DNA of 64,000 nt from positions 1 to 64,000 of the forward strand of contig JAPPFC010000035.1 of the NCBI GenBank assembly GCA_028824015.1, read 5' to 3'. Shown here piece after piece: positions 33,630-42,312 of this stretch. The stretch is from a bacterium (GTDB taxonomy: Bacteria > Actinomycetota > Acidimicrobiia > Spongiisociales > ZC4RG35). A program made the position numbers and the translations under genes. The notes beneath the pieces are model-generated. The model worked only from the letters and a program-made list of their open reading frames with translations, searched no databases and had not been told where the DNA came from. Position 1 is the stretch's first letter. Every line of letters starts with the position of its first letter.

Positions 33630-34541
33630 TCAGCCGGAGACGAATCCCTTGTCGGACAGCCACTCGGCTGCTATGTCCGCCGGATCCTCCTGGTCGATCC
33701 CGGCCCGGCGGTTCATCTCGGTGAGTTCCGGGGTGGTTATGGCCGCCGAGACTCCGTCCAGGAGTTCGACGAAGTCATCGCCGTAGGCGTCCACGATGTC
33801 CATCCGGACCGCCGGCACGATGTTCTCCGCCGGGTTCAGGCCCCGGTCGTCGTCGAGCAGCACCAGACCCTTGGCGGCGATCACCCCGTCGGTGGTGAAG
33901 AGCACCCCGACATCGACATCGCCTCCCTCCAGGGCCGCCACCGTGAGGGGACCCCCTACATCCAGAGGCTTGAACTCGGCGAACACCAGGCCGTAAACGC
34001 TTTCCAGGCCGGGAAGGCAATTGAGTCTCTCCGGGCACTCCGGCGGACCTCCGAACACCAGGTCGGAGGCGTGGGGCGCCAGGTCGCTTACGCTGGCGAG
34101 GCCGAGAGCGGCCGCCGTCTCGCCGGTGACCACGAACCCGTTCTTGTCCTGTGCGGGGGCGTAGGCCAGGAGCGTCACGCCGTTGGCCTCGAACGCGTCC
34201 TTGACCTCCTGCCAGGTGGACTGCTCGTCCGCGGTCGGCACCACCCCGAGGAAGTTGCCCAGGCTTCCCGTGTATTCGGGAACCAATCCGATCTCGCCCG
34301 ATTCGAGGGCGGGCTTGACCACCTCCCGAGATCCGAGGCCAAGGTTTCTCTCCACCGAATATCCGGCGTCCTCCAACGCCTGGGCGTAGATCTCGCCCAG
34401 GATCAGGCTCTCTCCGAAGTTGAAGGAGGCCACCACGATGGTGGGGCCGTCGGCGTCGTCACCCGACCCGCAGGCTCCGGCCAGCAGAGCCAAAGCCAGA
34501 ATGGTCGCCCCAACGACGCCCTTGCGCAACAAATGCAACAT
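33630..34541 (-). CDS. Glycine-betaine/choline-type substrate-binding lipoprotein (OpuBC/ProX family)
   Basis: The 303-residue protein has an N-terminal signal ending at a lipobox-like ALLAGACGSGDD, so it should be anchored by a lipidated cysteine. The mature part has VASFNFGESLILGEIYAQAL near its start and GLVPEYTGSLGNFLGV, which are typical of OpuAC/OpuBC-type binding proteins for quaternary ammonium compounds. Later come LFTTDGVIAAKGLVLLDDDR and the end MNRRAGIDQEDP. The substrate is inferred as a betaine, choline or a similar osmolyte. The ATG at 34541 has AGGAG 10-14 nt upstream. It is last in a four-gene operon. Confidence 0.88.
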   Translation of the reverse strand: MLHLLRKGVVGATILALALLAGACGSGDDADGPTIVVASFNFGESLILGEIYAQALEDAGYSVERNLGLGSREVVKPALESGEIGLVPEYTGSLGNFLGVVPTADEQSTWQEVKDAFEANGVTLLAYAPAQDKNGFVVTGETAAALGLASVSDLAPHASDLVFGGPPECPERLNCLPGLESVYGLVFAEFKPLDVGGPLTVAALEGGDVDVGVLFTTDGVIAAKGLVLLDDDRGLNPAENIVPAVRMDIVDAYGDDFVELLDGVSAAITTPELTEMNRRAGIDQEDPADIAAEWLSDKGFVSG

Positions 34542-34642
34542 GGGTTTCCATCTCCTGTCAGTAGTTCGTGGGAGGGAGTCCCTCGCAGACACCTCCTCCC
34601 GAGTCATGCTACCGGCCCGCCGTTTCTTTCTCCCGGCCGGTC

Positions 34643-35326
34643 CTACCGGCCGCCCTCGGGGCGGAGACCCGCCGGTGTCAGGCGGCGTTGTCCGAGGGTG
34701 AACGCCCTTTCCGCCGCCACCGCCAGGATGGCCACCAGCACCGCTCCGATCAACAGTTCTCCCTGGTCCCGCTTGGCGAAGCCGTCCACTATGAAACGAC
34801 CCAACCCCCCGCCCGCCGCCAGAGCGGCCAGGGTGGCGGTGGCTATCACCTGCGACGTGGCGATCCGCACCCCCTCGGAGATCACCGGCAGGGCCAGGGG
34901 CCACTCCACGTCCATCAGGATCCGCCTTCCGGTCATCCCCATCCCCCGAGCCGACTCCAACACCGCGGCGTCGACCGCCAGAACCCCGGCGACCGTGTTG
35001 GTGAACATCGGCGGTCCGCTCAGGGCCACCAGGGCCACCAGGGCGGGCCAGGGACCCAACCCCAGCCACACCACCACTATCACCAGGATGCCGAACGTGG
35101 GCACCGCCCGGCCGATATTGACCACCGCCGATGCCGCCGCTATCCCCCGCCTGCGGTGAGCAGCCCACAGGGCGGCGGGGATGACCAGCGCAGCCGCAAT
35201 GATCACGGCCACCGCCGAAAGGAGCAGGTGCTCGGCCAGCCGTAGTGGGATGCTCCCCGGTCCCCACCAGGTCTCGGGATCGCCCAGGAACAGTTGGAGT
35301 TCCTCGGTGAGGGGACGGTCGGTCAT
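34643..35326 (-). CDS. Glycine-betaine-type ABC permease (OpuB/OpuC family)
   Basis: This is a 227-residue permease with about six membrane segments. It has NIGRAVPTFGILVIVVVWLG, GPPMFTNTVAGVLAVDAAV and the ATPase-contact region ESARGMGMTGRRILMDVEWP, where permease and nucleotide-binding domains couple. It starts in an ATGA overlap with the second permease gene. A 101-nt gap separates it from the binding-protein gene. Confidence 0.9.
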   Translation of the reverse strand: MTDRPLTEELQLFLGDPETWWGPGSIPLRLAEHLLLSAVAVIIAAALVIPAALWAAHRRRGIAAASAVVNIGRAVPTFGILVIVVVWLGLGPWPALVALVALSGPPMFTNTVAGVLAVDAAVLESARGMGMTGRRILMDVEWPLALPVISEGVRIATSQVIATATLAALAAGGGLGRFIVDGFAKRDQGELLIGAVLVAILAVAAERAFTLGQRRLTPAGLRPEGGR

Positions 35327-35970
35327 GCCGTCCTGCTCCTGCTCCAGGGGGTCAGCAGTCGCTCCACGCGGAGCAGCCCGACATCGATCACCACCGCCAG
35401 CAGCACCGATCCCACCGTACCGACAATTATCTGGGTCCAGAAGAAGCTCCGGAGACCCGCCAGGATGAAGTATCCCAAGCCCCCCTGGCCGAGGATCGCC
35501 GTGATGGTGACCAGTCCCACCGTGGTGACCGCAGCAATGCGGATACCCGCCATGATCACCGGCAGCGCCAGGGGGAACTCCGCTTTCCAGAAACGACTGC
35601 GGGCGGTGAACCCCATCCCGTCGGCAGCCTCCCTCACGCCCGCCGAGACGCCGTCGATCCCCGCCACGGTGTTTCGCACGATTATCAGCAGGGTGTAGCT
35701 GACCAGGCCGATCTCCGATGTGAGGGTGGACAGGCCGGTGAACGGCACCAGGAAGGCGAACAGCGCCAGGGAGGGGATCGTGTAGAGGATGTTGGTGACC
35801 GACGTGATCGGCCCGTACCAGCGGCGACGCCGGACGGCCACCAGCGACAATCCCATGGCGATCACCGTCCCCACCCCCACGGCCACCCCGGTCAGGAACA
35901 CATGCTCCCAGGTCCTCTCCAGGATGGAAGTCCAGTTGCGAGCCACCCAATCCCAGTTGAAAAAGCTCAT
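35323..35970 (-). CDS. Glycine-betaine-type ABC permease, second subunit
   Basis: The 215-residue permease starts SFFNWDWVARNWTSILERT, then has VTNILYTIPSLALFAFLVPF and IVRNTVAGIDGVSAGVREAA before the coupling helix MGFTARSRFWKAEFPLALP. It resembles OpuBB-type permeases. It is 10 nt downstream of the ATPase gene and overlaps the other permease by 4 nt. Two different permeases with one ATPase and one binding protein is the usual OpuB/OpuC arrangement. Confidence 0.9.
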   Translation of the reverse strand: MSFFNWDWVARNWTSILERTWEHVFLTGVAVGVGTVIAMGLSLVAVRRRRWYGPITSVTNILYTIPSLALFAFLVPFTGLSTLTSEIGLVSYTLLIIVRNTVAGIDGVSAGVREAADGMGFTARSRFWKAEFPLALPVIMAGIRIAAVTTVGLVTITAILGQGGLGYFILAGLRSFFWTQIIVGTVGSVLLAVVIDVGLLRVERLLTPWSRSRTA

Positions 35971-35980
35971 GCGCGGCCCT

Positions 35981-37093
35981 TCATTCCCCCGATGACCCCA
36001 GCGCCTCCCAGACCGTCCTCATGTCCACCAGTCCGCAATAGAAGCCGTCCTCGGCCACCACCGCCACCTCCTGGCGGGCGCCCACCATCGAGTCCACCGC
36101 CTGGCGCAGGGTGGAACTCCGACGGATCGAGGCGGAGAAGGGGCGGGCCGCCAACTCCTCGAGGGAGGACACGCCCTCCAGTTCGGAAGCGGGCGCCCAG
36201 CCCAGGATCATCCCGTCGGAGAGCAGGCCCACCCAGTCGGCGCCCTCCCTTCGGGCCGCGTCGCGAGCGGCCCGTGGGGTGGAGGAGATCTCCAGCACCG
36301 GACCCCACCTGAGGGTCAGCCCCGCCACCCTCCTCAGGGCCAACTGCTGGAGGTTCCGCTCCGCTCCGATGAAGTCCTCGACGAAGCGGTTGGCGGGACG
36401 ACTCAGGATCTGGCGCGGGGAGCCCACCTGCTCCAATACCCCGCCCTGGTTGAGTATCACGATCCGGTCCCCCAGCTTGATGGCCTCCTCGATGTCGTGG
36501 GTGACGAACACGATGGTCTTGCGGAGGCGTCTCTGGAGATCCAGGAGTTCGTCCTGCAGTCGGTGGCGGACGATGGGATCCACCGCCCCGAACGGCTCGT
36601 CCATCAGCAGCACCGGCGGGTCGGCGGCCAGCGCCCGGGCCACTCCCACCCGTTGCTGCTGGCCGCCCGACAGGGCTGCCGGATAGCGACCCAGCATCGA
36701 CTCCTCCAGTCCGACCAGCCGAGCCAACTCGGCCACCCGCTCGGCGGTCCGTTCCGGCGACCAGCCCAGCAACTCCGGGACCGTGGCGATGTTGCGACCC
36801 ACCGTCCAGTGCGGGAACAGCCCGACCTGCTGGATCACATAGCCGATCGAGCGGCGCAGCACGTGCGCCTCGCTCTCCCCGATGGGTGCGCCATCCACCT
36901 CGATGGCGCCGGAGGTGGGCTCCACCAGCCGGTTGATCATCTTCAGGACGGTGGTCTTCCCACATCCCGAGGGACCCACCAGCGCAACCACCTCCCCCCT
37001 GGCTATCTCCAGGGTGAGGGAACCCACCGCCGGCCGGGAGGAATCACCATAGGTCTTGGAGACGTTTCTCAGAGCGATCATGGGTCGGCTCAT
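35981..37093 (-). CDS. Glycine-betaine-type ABC ATPase with C-terminal CBS domain
   Basis: The 370-residue protein has Walker A VGPSGCGKTTVLKM, the Q-loop, the LSGGQQQRVGVARAL signature, Walker B LLMDEPFGAVDP and the H-loop VTHDIEEA, as in OpuCA. Residues 240 to the end carry a CBS-like region with STLRQAVDSMVGA and VVAEDGFYCGLVDM. In OpuA-type importers the CBS pair senses ionic strength, so this importer may be regulated by osmotic change. Only one full CBS motif is obvious; the other is weaker. It is the first gene of the operon. A TACTCT hexamer lies 10 nt before the ATG. Confidence 0.92.
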   Translation of the reverse strand: MSRPMIALRNVSKTYGDSSRPAVGSLTLEIARGEVVALVGPSGCGKTTVLKMINRLVEPTSGAIEVDGAPIGESEAHVLRRSIGYVIQQVGLFPHWTVGRNIATVPELLGWSPERTAERVAELARLVGLEESMLGRYPAALSGGQQQRVGVARALAADPPVLLMDEPFGAVDPIVRHRLQDELLDLQRRLRKTIVFVTHDIEEAIKLGDRIVILNQGGVLEQVGSPRQILSRPANRFVEDFIGAERNLQQLALRRVAGLTLRWGPVLEISSTPRAARDAARREGADWVGLLSDGMILGWAPASELEGVSSLEELAARPFSASIRRSSTLRQAVDSMVGARQEVAVVAEDGFYCGLVDMRTVWEALGSSGE

Positions 37094-37183
37094 CTATGAC
37101 CTCAGAGTATTCCCCCGCTCGCCCGAGAGGAGAAACCGGAGACCGGTAACGTCGTGACGGAGCCACCGGGAAAGAAGGCAGCC

Positions 37184-37774
37184 ATGGAGTTCACAGAGAC
37201 GATCCGGCGGAGACGGATGGTGCGAAACTACCAGCCTCTGCCGGTCTCTGCCCAGGCGGTGGAACGGATCGTCACCGCCGGGCTGTCCGCTCCCTCGGCG
37301 GGCCATTCACAGGGACAGTCCCTGGTCGTGGTGACAGATGCGCCGATCCGGGCACAGATCGCCCGGTTGGCCGGGGAGCACCGCTACTCAGAGCGCGGCT
37401 TCGACCCGTGGATATCGGGCGCTCCGGTGCACATGGTGGTGTGCGTCTCCGCCGACGCCTACCACCGTCGCTATCGGGAACCGGACAAGGGAGGCGCCGA
37501 CGCCTGGCCGGTCCCCTACTGGTGGGTGGACGGCGGCGCCACGCTGATGGCCGTCCTGCTGGCGGCGGTCGATGAGGGCCTGGCCGCGGGTTTCCTGGGC
37601 GCCCACTCCATTCCGGGGCTGTCCCGGCTGCTGGGAATCCCCGAGGACGCCGCTCCCCTGGGCGTGGTGACCGTCGGTCACGCCGCTCCCGACCGCCCCT
37701 CCGGCTCCCTGGCCCGGGGTAGGCGGCCCCGGTCGGAGACCGTCCACTACCAGCGATGGGGTAGCGGCGGCTGA
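37184..37774 (+). CDS. Nitroreductase-family flavoprotein
   Basis: The 196-residue protein starts MEFTETIRRRRMVRNYQ, the FMN-contacting opening of nitroreductase-fold enzymes, and has AGLSAPSAGHSQGQSLVVV and GGATLMAVLLAAVDEGLAAG in the dimer core. LGVVTVGHAAPDRPSGS is near the end. The substrate is unknown; family members reduce nitro compounds, quinones or flavins with NAD(P)H. The ATG at 37184 is preferred because AAAGAAGG lies 7-14 nt upstream; a GTG at 37154 is an alternative. It is divergent from the ABC importer and 90 nt away. Confidence 0.85.
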   Translation: MEFTETIRRRRMVRNYQPLPVSAQAVERIVTAGLSAPSAGHSQGQSLVVVTDAPIRAQIARLAGEHRYSERGFDPWISGAPVHMVVCVSADAYHRRYREPDKGGADAWPVPYWWVDGGATLMAVLLAAVDEGLAAGFLGAHSIPGLSRLLGIPEDAAPLGVVTVGHAAPDRPSGSLARGRRPRSETVHYQRWGSGG

Positions 37775-37793
37775 CCTCCGCACCGGTCTCAAC

Positions 37794-37799
37794 TAGCCT
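37794..37799 (+). promoter_or_regulatory. Candidate -10 of the lipoprotein gene
   Basis: TAGCCT ends 6 nt before the ATG at 37806, and that ATG has no Shine-Dalgarno. This is the clearest leaderless arrangement in the window. Confidence 0.4.
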
Positions 37800-37805
37800 G
37801 GGTAG

Positions 37806-38732
37806 ATGCTTCGCAGGGGGCTCATGGCCGGGTTGGTTCTGATTGCGGCCTGCATACCGGCGGAGGGGCCCACCTCCACCTCCACCTCCACCACCGCTCC
37901 GGTTGCCGTGACGGTCGCTCCAACCTCCACCACCGCCGCTCCCACCACCACAACCATCAGCCCGCCTCCCCTGATCACCACCTCCACGACCAGGGTCTCG
38001 GAGACCGCCGATCCCCGGCCCATCCCTCCCTGCCTGACCCCCGATCCCCCTTTCGGAGATGAAGGGGAGATCGCCAGCTACGACCCGACCGGGTCGGACT
38101 CGGCGATCCTGGCCTCCGTCGACTGGCAGTCCTGGGGGGAATGCGAGCGATTCCTGTTCTCCATGGCCAGCCCGGAGGGAGCGCCCACCCTGGTTCCACC
38201 CTCCGCACTGTTGACCTCCTTGGCCGAGCGAGGGGTGATCCGTCTACAACTTGGCGAGGGGGATGAGACCTCGGCGCTCTCCTTCCAACTGGTCAACACC
38301 CCGCTGGTCGACCGCATCTACGTGGTGAAGGCTCCCGACGCAGGACTGATCGTGGATCTTCACATCTCCGAGCCGGTCTCGGCCAGGATGATTCCCAGTT
38401 CCGCACCCGCCACCCTGACGCTCGATCTCCGGCCCGGGGACATCCCCGTCTTCCACAGGCCGGTGGTCGGCTCCCGAGCGGTCCTGTTCCTGCCGTCGGG
38501 TCGGGAGGAGATCCACTATCCCTTCACGGTCAGTGGGTATCTGCGTCCCGGGATCGATGAGTCGGTGGCGACCCTCACCGGCCCGAACGGGACCGTGACC
38601 GAAGCCAGATTCCCCCTGGCGGGCACCGACGACCTGTGGTCGAGTTTCGTGGCGGTCTTCCTGGAGGGGCCGAGTGGATGGGCCACCGTGCAGGTGGAGG
38701 ACGCCCAGGCCCGGGTGTTCTTCGAGAACTGA
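37806..38732 (+). CDS. Putative lipoprotein with a Gmad2-like immunoglobulin domain
   Basis: The 308-residue product has a signal peptide with lipobox VLIAAC. A threonine-, serine- and proline-rich linker (residues 20-65) follows, as in surface proteins that span the cell-wall layer. The middle part (residues 80-220) is unrecognised. Residues 230-305 resemble a Gmad2-type immunoglobulin-like domain: PFTVSGYLRPGIDESVATL, then a GTDDLWSSFVAVFL stretch. The sole gene in its unit, it converges on rimM with a GC-rich hairpin between. Its function is unknown. Confidence 0.65.
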   Translation: MLRRGLMAGLVLIAACIPAEGPTSTSTSTTAPVAVTVAPTSTTAAPTTTTISPPPLITTSTTRVSETADPRPIPPCLTPDPPFGDEGEIASYDPTGSDSAILASVDWQSWGECERFLFSMASPEGAPTLVPPSALLTSLAERGVIRLQLGEGDETSALSFQLVNTPLVDRIYVVKAPDAGLIVDLHISEPVSARMIPSSAPATLTLDLRPGDIPVFHRPVVGSRAVLFLPSGREEIHYPFTVSGYLRPGIDESVATLTGPNGTVTEARFPLAGTDDLWSSFVAVFLEGPSGWATVQVEDAQARVFFEN

Positions 38733-38762
38733 CCCGTCGTCTCTTTCGAAGCCGGACCGGCG

Positions 38763-38784
38763 GCGGCCGGGGGCATCCGGCCGC
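38763..38784. terminator. GC-rich hairpin between convergent genes
   Basis: GCGGCCGG (38763-38770) and CCGGCCGC (38777-38784) form a perfect 8-bp stem with a 6-nt loop, exactly between the stops of the lipoprotein gene and rimM. It has no T tract, as is common for actinobacterial terminators, and could serve both strands. Confidence 0.5.
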
Positions 38785-38801
38785 TAAGGCACGGGGCCCT
38801 G

Positions 38802-39284
38802 CTAGAGCAATCCGGGAAGGTCCGCGAGGGTCAGGTACCCCTGGACCAGGTCCACCGTGGGCACGAGTTCGTCCACGAAGGGGACCTCCCGCAGACCGGA
38901 CTCGGTCTCGATCACCAGCCGGCTCTGGGCGTCGGAGGACTCCACTCGCCTCACCCTCCCCACCGTCCGGCCCGTCGGCGACCTGACTTCCAGCCCCTCC
39001 AGTTCGTCGGGCCAGAATTCCTCCGGGCCCAGCGGTCGACGTTGGCGCTCCTCTACGTAGAGATCGGCGCCCCGCAGCCGCTCGGCCGCTGCCCGGTCGG
39101 ATACCTCCGCGAATTTGACCAGCAGTCTCTCCAGGTGGACGCGGGTCCCCTCCACCTCCAGGGCTCCCCTTCCCGACGCCAGAACCCTCGCACCGGACTC
39201 GAAACGGCGGGGATCGTCGGTGTCCGGCCACACGTAGACGGTGCCGTCCAATCCGTGCGGGCGTCCCACTCGCCCGACCACCAC
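38802..39284 (-). CDS. rimM: Ribosome maturation factor RimM
   Basis: RimM binds ribosomal protein S19 and helps mature the 30S head. The product of about 160 residues opens VVVGRVGRPHGLDGTVYV, has RLRGADLYVEERQ at the end of the first barrel, then the PRC-barrel domain with PDELEGLEVRSPTGRTVGRV and VPFVDELVPTVDL. GTG 39284 starts just after the stop of the KH gene; a longer form from GTG 39329 would overlap that gene by 41 nt, and neither has a strong Shine-Dalgarno. trmD and rplS, which usually follow, are absent. Confidence 0.9.
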   Translation of the reverse strand: MVVGRVGRPHGLDGTVYVWPDTDDPRRFESGARVLASGRGALEVEGTRVHLERLLVKFAEVSDRAAAERLRGADLYVEERQRRPLGPEEFWPDELEGLEVRSPTGRTVGRVRRVESSDAQSRLVIETESGLREVPFVDELVPTVDLVQGYLTLADLPGLL

Positions 39285-39288
39285 CCTG

Positions 39289-39543
39289 TCAGTCGAGGAA
39301 CTCGATCTCGACAATCCAGTCATCGTCACAGACCAGTTGGGCCAGGGTGCGTATGGCGTTGGCGGTCCTCCCCCGACGACCGATCAGCCGCCCCATGTCC
39401 TGTTTGGCCGCCCGGACCTCGGCCAGCACCCGCCTCGGCCGGTTCTTCACCATTGTCACGGTTACCTCCGAGGACCGCTCGACGATCTCCCTCACCACGT
39501 ATCCGACCAGCCGCTCCACTCTCTCGGTGTCGCTCATACCCAT
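39289..39543 (-). CDS. khpA: KH-domain RNA-binding protein (KhpA/YlqC family)
   Basis: This small 84-residue protein consists of a single type II KH domain with the RNA-binding loop MGRLIGRRGRTANAIRTL (GxxG). It sits between rpsP and rimM, its standard place. KhpA proteins bind many RNAs and affect cell division and translation in Gram-positive bacteria. It is 5 nt from the rpsP stop. Confidence 0.94.
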   Translation of the reverse strand: MGMSDTERVERLVGYVVREIVERSSEVTVTMVKNRPRRVLAEVRAAKQDMGRLIGRRGRTANAIRTLAQLVCDDDWIVEIEFLD

Positions 39544-39548
39544 CTCGA

Positions 39549-39932
39549 TCAGGATGCCGGGGTCTGGGCGGCGGCCACCGGTTCCTCCACCGAGGCCTCC
39601 CCCTCGCCCGGAGCGGGTCCGGGATCCGCTGCCGCGGCGGGCATCTCGTCACTGACTCGATGGGCCTTGCCCGCCGTCACCCGGTAACGGGTCCAGGCGC
39701 CCGAGATCTCCATCAGTTTGCGAACGCGATCGGACGGCTGGGCTCCCTTTACCAGCCATTCCACTGCCCGGTCGTTTTCAATCTCGATCAGCGACGGCTC
39801 GGCCAGGGGATCGTAACGGCCGATCTGCTCTATGTACCGCCCGTCGCGGGGCTTCCTTCCATCGGTCACCACCACCCTGTAGCTGGGCGTCTTCTTCTTC
39901 CCCATCCTCATGAGACGGATGCGTACCGCCAT
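39549..39932 (-). CDS. rpsP: 30S ribosomal protein S16
   Basis: The first 80 residues match bS16: [20 protein letters not shown], then [21 protein letters not shown] and [20 protein letters not shown] 45-residue alanine-, proline- and glutamate-rich tail follows, an extension often seen in actinobacteria. It lies 6 nt after ffh. Confidence 0.97.
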   Translation of the reverse strand: MAVRIRLMRMGKKKTPSYRVVVTDGRKPRDGRYIEQIGRYDPLAEPSLIEIENDRAVEWLVKGAQPSDRVRKLMEISGAWTRYRVTAGKAHRVSDEMPAAAADPGPAPGEGEASVEEPVAAAQTPAS

Positions 39933-39938
39933 GTTCTC

Positions 39939-41294
39939 TCACCTCTTACGTCGTCGTCGGGTCCTGGCCGGCTGGAGAAGCCCTTCCATTCCCATTCCGG
40001 GGAACTTCCCCCCTCCGGACAGCATGTTCATCATTTTCTGGGTATCGGCGAACCTCTTCAACAACCGGTTCACCGCGGTTACGGTCGTACCCGATCCCGT
40101 GGCGATCCGGCGCCGACGGCTGCCGGAGATCAACTTGGGATTGCGCCGCTCCTCGGGAGTCATCGAGTGGATGATCCCCACGGTCCGCCGCATTTCGTCA
40201 TCGCTCAACCCGGCGATGCCTGATCGGGCCCCACCGGGCATCATAGCAAGAACCGCGTCCAATCCCCCCATCCGGCGCAGGCTGTGGAGTTGCTCGAGAA
40301 AGTCGTCGAGTCCGAGGCTCTGGGATGTGGCGGCGCGGACAAACTTCTCGGCATCCGCCCGCGGGGTCACCGCTTCGGCCTTCTCTATCAGGGTGAGCAC
40401 GTCCCCCATCCCCAGAATGCGGGACGCCATCCGGTCGGGATGGAACACCGAGAGGGCCGACAATTCCTCTCCCTCGCCCACCAGTTTCACCTTCTGGCCG
40501 GTGACCTCGCTGATCGAGATAGCCGCCCCGCCCCGGGCGTCGCCGTCCAGCTTGGAGAGCACTATGCCGGTCAGGTCAACCCGTTCGGCGAACCCCTTGG
40601 CCACCGTGACCGCGTCCTGGCCGATCATGGCGTCCACCACCAGCAGCGTCTCCTGGGGTCGTGCGATCTCGGCCATGCCGGCCAGTTCGTTCATGAGCCG
40701 CCGATCGAACTGCAGCCGGCCGGCGGTGTCGATCACCACTGCGTCGTTGCCCCGGGCGCGTGCATGCCTCAGACCGGCGCGCACCACCCGCTGGGGACTG
40801 GACGCCTCCGGCTCGCGATAGACGGCCACCCCCGCTCTCTGTCCAAGCGTGACCAACTGCTCGACCGCGGCGGGGCGCTGCAGGTCGGCGGCCACCAGGA
40901 GCGGCCGCTTATGGTGCTTCTCCCGCAGATGGAGCGCCAGCTTGGCGGCAGTCGTGGTCTTCCCCGACCCCTGGAGACCCACCAGCATCACCGTGAGCGG
41001 CGATCCCTTCACCACCAGGGGAGCGGGCTCCTCGCCCAGGGTCTTGACCAACTCCGACTGGACGATCTTGATCACTTGCTGGCCCGGCGTGAGGCTCTTG
41101 GAGACCTCGGCGCCCCGGCCTCTCCTGCCGATCCGCTCGCAGAGGCTGTTGACCACCTGGATGTTGACATCCGCCTCCAAGAGCGCCAGGCGCACCTCCC
41201 GGAGGGCCGAGCGCAGGTCCGCCTGCGAGATCCGTCCCTTACCCTTCAGGCGGGTGAAGATGGACGAGAATCTCTCGGTGAGGGACTCGAACAT
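39939..41294 (-). CDS. ffh: Signal recognition particle protein Ffh
   Basis: Ffh binds signal peptides and 4.5S RNA and delivers ribosomes to the membrane. The 451-residue protein has the N domain with ALLEADVNIQVV, the GTPase motifs GLQGSGKTTTAAKLA, DTAGRLQ and LSKLDGDARGG, and a methionine-rich M domain with the ISGSRRRRIATGSGTTV RNA-binding helix and MMNMLSGGGKFPGMGM. The ATG at 41294 has GAGG 6-9 nt upstream; a GTG directly before it is also open. It heads the ffh-rpsP-khpA-rimM operon. Confidence 0.97.
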   Translation of the reverse strand: MFESLTERFSSIFTRLKGKGRISQADLRSALREVRLALLEADVNIQVVNSLCERIGRRGRGAEVSKSLTPGQQVIKIVQSELVKTLGEEPAPLVVKGSPLTVMLVGLQGSGKTTTAAKLALHLREKHHKRPLLVAADLQRPAAVEQLVTLGQRAGVAVYREPEASSPQRVVRAGLRHARARGNDAVVIDTAGRLQFDRRLMNELAGMAEIARPQETLLVVDAMIGQDAVTVAKGFAERVDLTGIVLSKLDGDARGGAAISISEVTGQKVKLVGEGEELSALSVFHPDRMASRILGMGDVLTLIEKAEAVTPRADAEKFVRAATSQSLGLDDFLEQLHSLRRMGGLDAVLAMMPGGARSGIAGLSDDEMRRTVGIIHSMTPEERRNPKLISGSRRRRIATGSGTTVTAVNRLLKRFADTQKMMNMLSGGGKFPGMGMEGLLQPARTRRRRKR

Positions 41295-41363
41295 CACATC
41301 CTCTGTTCAGGCGTCAACGGAGCGGCGCCGGGTGCGCCTTCCGTCCCCCGCCCGTCGACGGAG

Positions 41364-41369
41364 TAGCCT
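41364..41369 (+). promoter_or_regulatory. Candidate -10 of the enoyl-CoA hydratase gene
   Basis: TAGCCT lies 24 nt before the ATG at 41394. The leader then carries a strong AAGGAGG, so this gene, unlike several others here, would have a short leader with a ribosome binding site. Confidence 0.3.
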
Positions 41370-41393
41370 GGCAATTGTCCGTCAAGGAGGGAC

Positions 41394-42185
41394 ATGGAAC
41401 GCCAATTGCCAACCATCGGTATCCAGCGTACAGGAGATGTGCTGACAGCCGTCATAGATAACCCCCGTTCCGGCCTCAACACCGTGGACGGCCAACTCCA
41501 CGAGGACCTGACCTCCCTGTTCAGGATGCTGAAGCGAGAAGACGAGGCGCGGGTGGCGATTCTCACCGGAAGCGGGCGGGCGTTCTCGGCGGGCGGGGAC
41601 TTCGGGTGGTTTCCCAGTCTGCGGGACACAGCGACCCTGGATCATCTCCGGCGGGACGCCAAGCAACTCATCTGGGACCTGGTGGACATTGAGATCCCGA
41701 TCATCGCCGCCGTCAACGGCCCGGCGGTGGGCCTGGGCGCATCCATCGCCCTGTTGTGCGATGTGATATTCATGTCCGCCGACGCCATCATCTCCGATCC
41801 TCACGTCCGGGTCGGGCTGGTGGCGGGAGACGGGGGCACGGCCATCTGGCCGCTCCTGGTGGGTCCGGCCCGCGCCAAGGAGTACCTGATGACCGGGGAC
41901 CCCATCACCGCCGAGGAGGCGGAGCGGATCGGGCTGGTGAACAGGGTCTTTCCTCCCGACCGGCTTCTCCCCGAGACCACCGCCTTTGCGGAACGGCTGG
42001 CCCGGGGCGCTCCCCTGGCCATCCGCTTCACCAAGATGGCCGTCAACAAGCTGATCAAGGACGCGCTGAACGTGGCCTTCGACTCGGCGGGGGGATGGGA
42101 GCTCCTCACCTTCCTGTCCGACGACCACGACGAAGCCCTCCGGGCCATAGCCGAGAAACGACCCCCCAACTTCCAGGGCCGCTGA
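41394..42185 (+). CDS. Enoyl-CoA hydratase/isomerase-family protein
   Basis: This 263-residue crotonase-fold protein hydrates or rearranges acyl-CoA double bonds. It has AILTGSGRAFSAGGDFGWF, the oxyanion-hole glycines in PIIAAVNGPAVGLGASIALL, LCDVIFMSADAIISDPHVRVG, and IGLVNRVFPPD. The Glu usually found in the ALxGE-type position is not obvious, and the GLVAGDGG segment carries an aspartate, so the reaction may be another crotonase-type one. AAGGAGGG precedes the ATG by 3-10 nt. It is the only gene of its unit and is followed by a terminator. Confidence 0.88.
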   Translation: MERQLPTIGIQRTGDVLTAVIDNPRSGLNTVDGQLHEDLTSLFRMLKREDEARVAILTGSGRAFSAGGDFGWFPSLRDTATLDHLRRDAKQLIWDLVDIEIPIIAAVNGPAVGLGASIALLCDVIFMSADAIISDPHVRVGLVAGDGGTAIWPLLVGPARAKEYLMTGDPITAEEAERIGLVNRVFPPDRLLPETTAFAERLARGAPLAIRFTKMAVNKLIKDALNVAFDSAGGWELLTFLSDDHDEALRAIAEKRPPNFQGR

Positions 42186-42190
42186 CCGTC

Positions 42191-42213
42191 TGGCCCGGTC
42201 GTTTCCCGGGCCA
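42191..42213 (+). terminator. Hairpin terminator after the enoyl-CoA hydratase gene
   Basis: TGGCCCGG (42191-42198) and CCGGGCCA (42206-42213) pair perfectly around a 7-nt loop, followed by TTT, 6 nt after the stop codon. Confidence 0.6.
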
Positions 42214-42312
42214 TTTGGCGTGCGGCGATGTGTAGTGATCACATACTCCCACGGTGGGGGTGCGGTGCAGTGGAATACTCGGGAAGCCAGCCGGGAAGGG
42301 GGACGACGTAAG

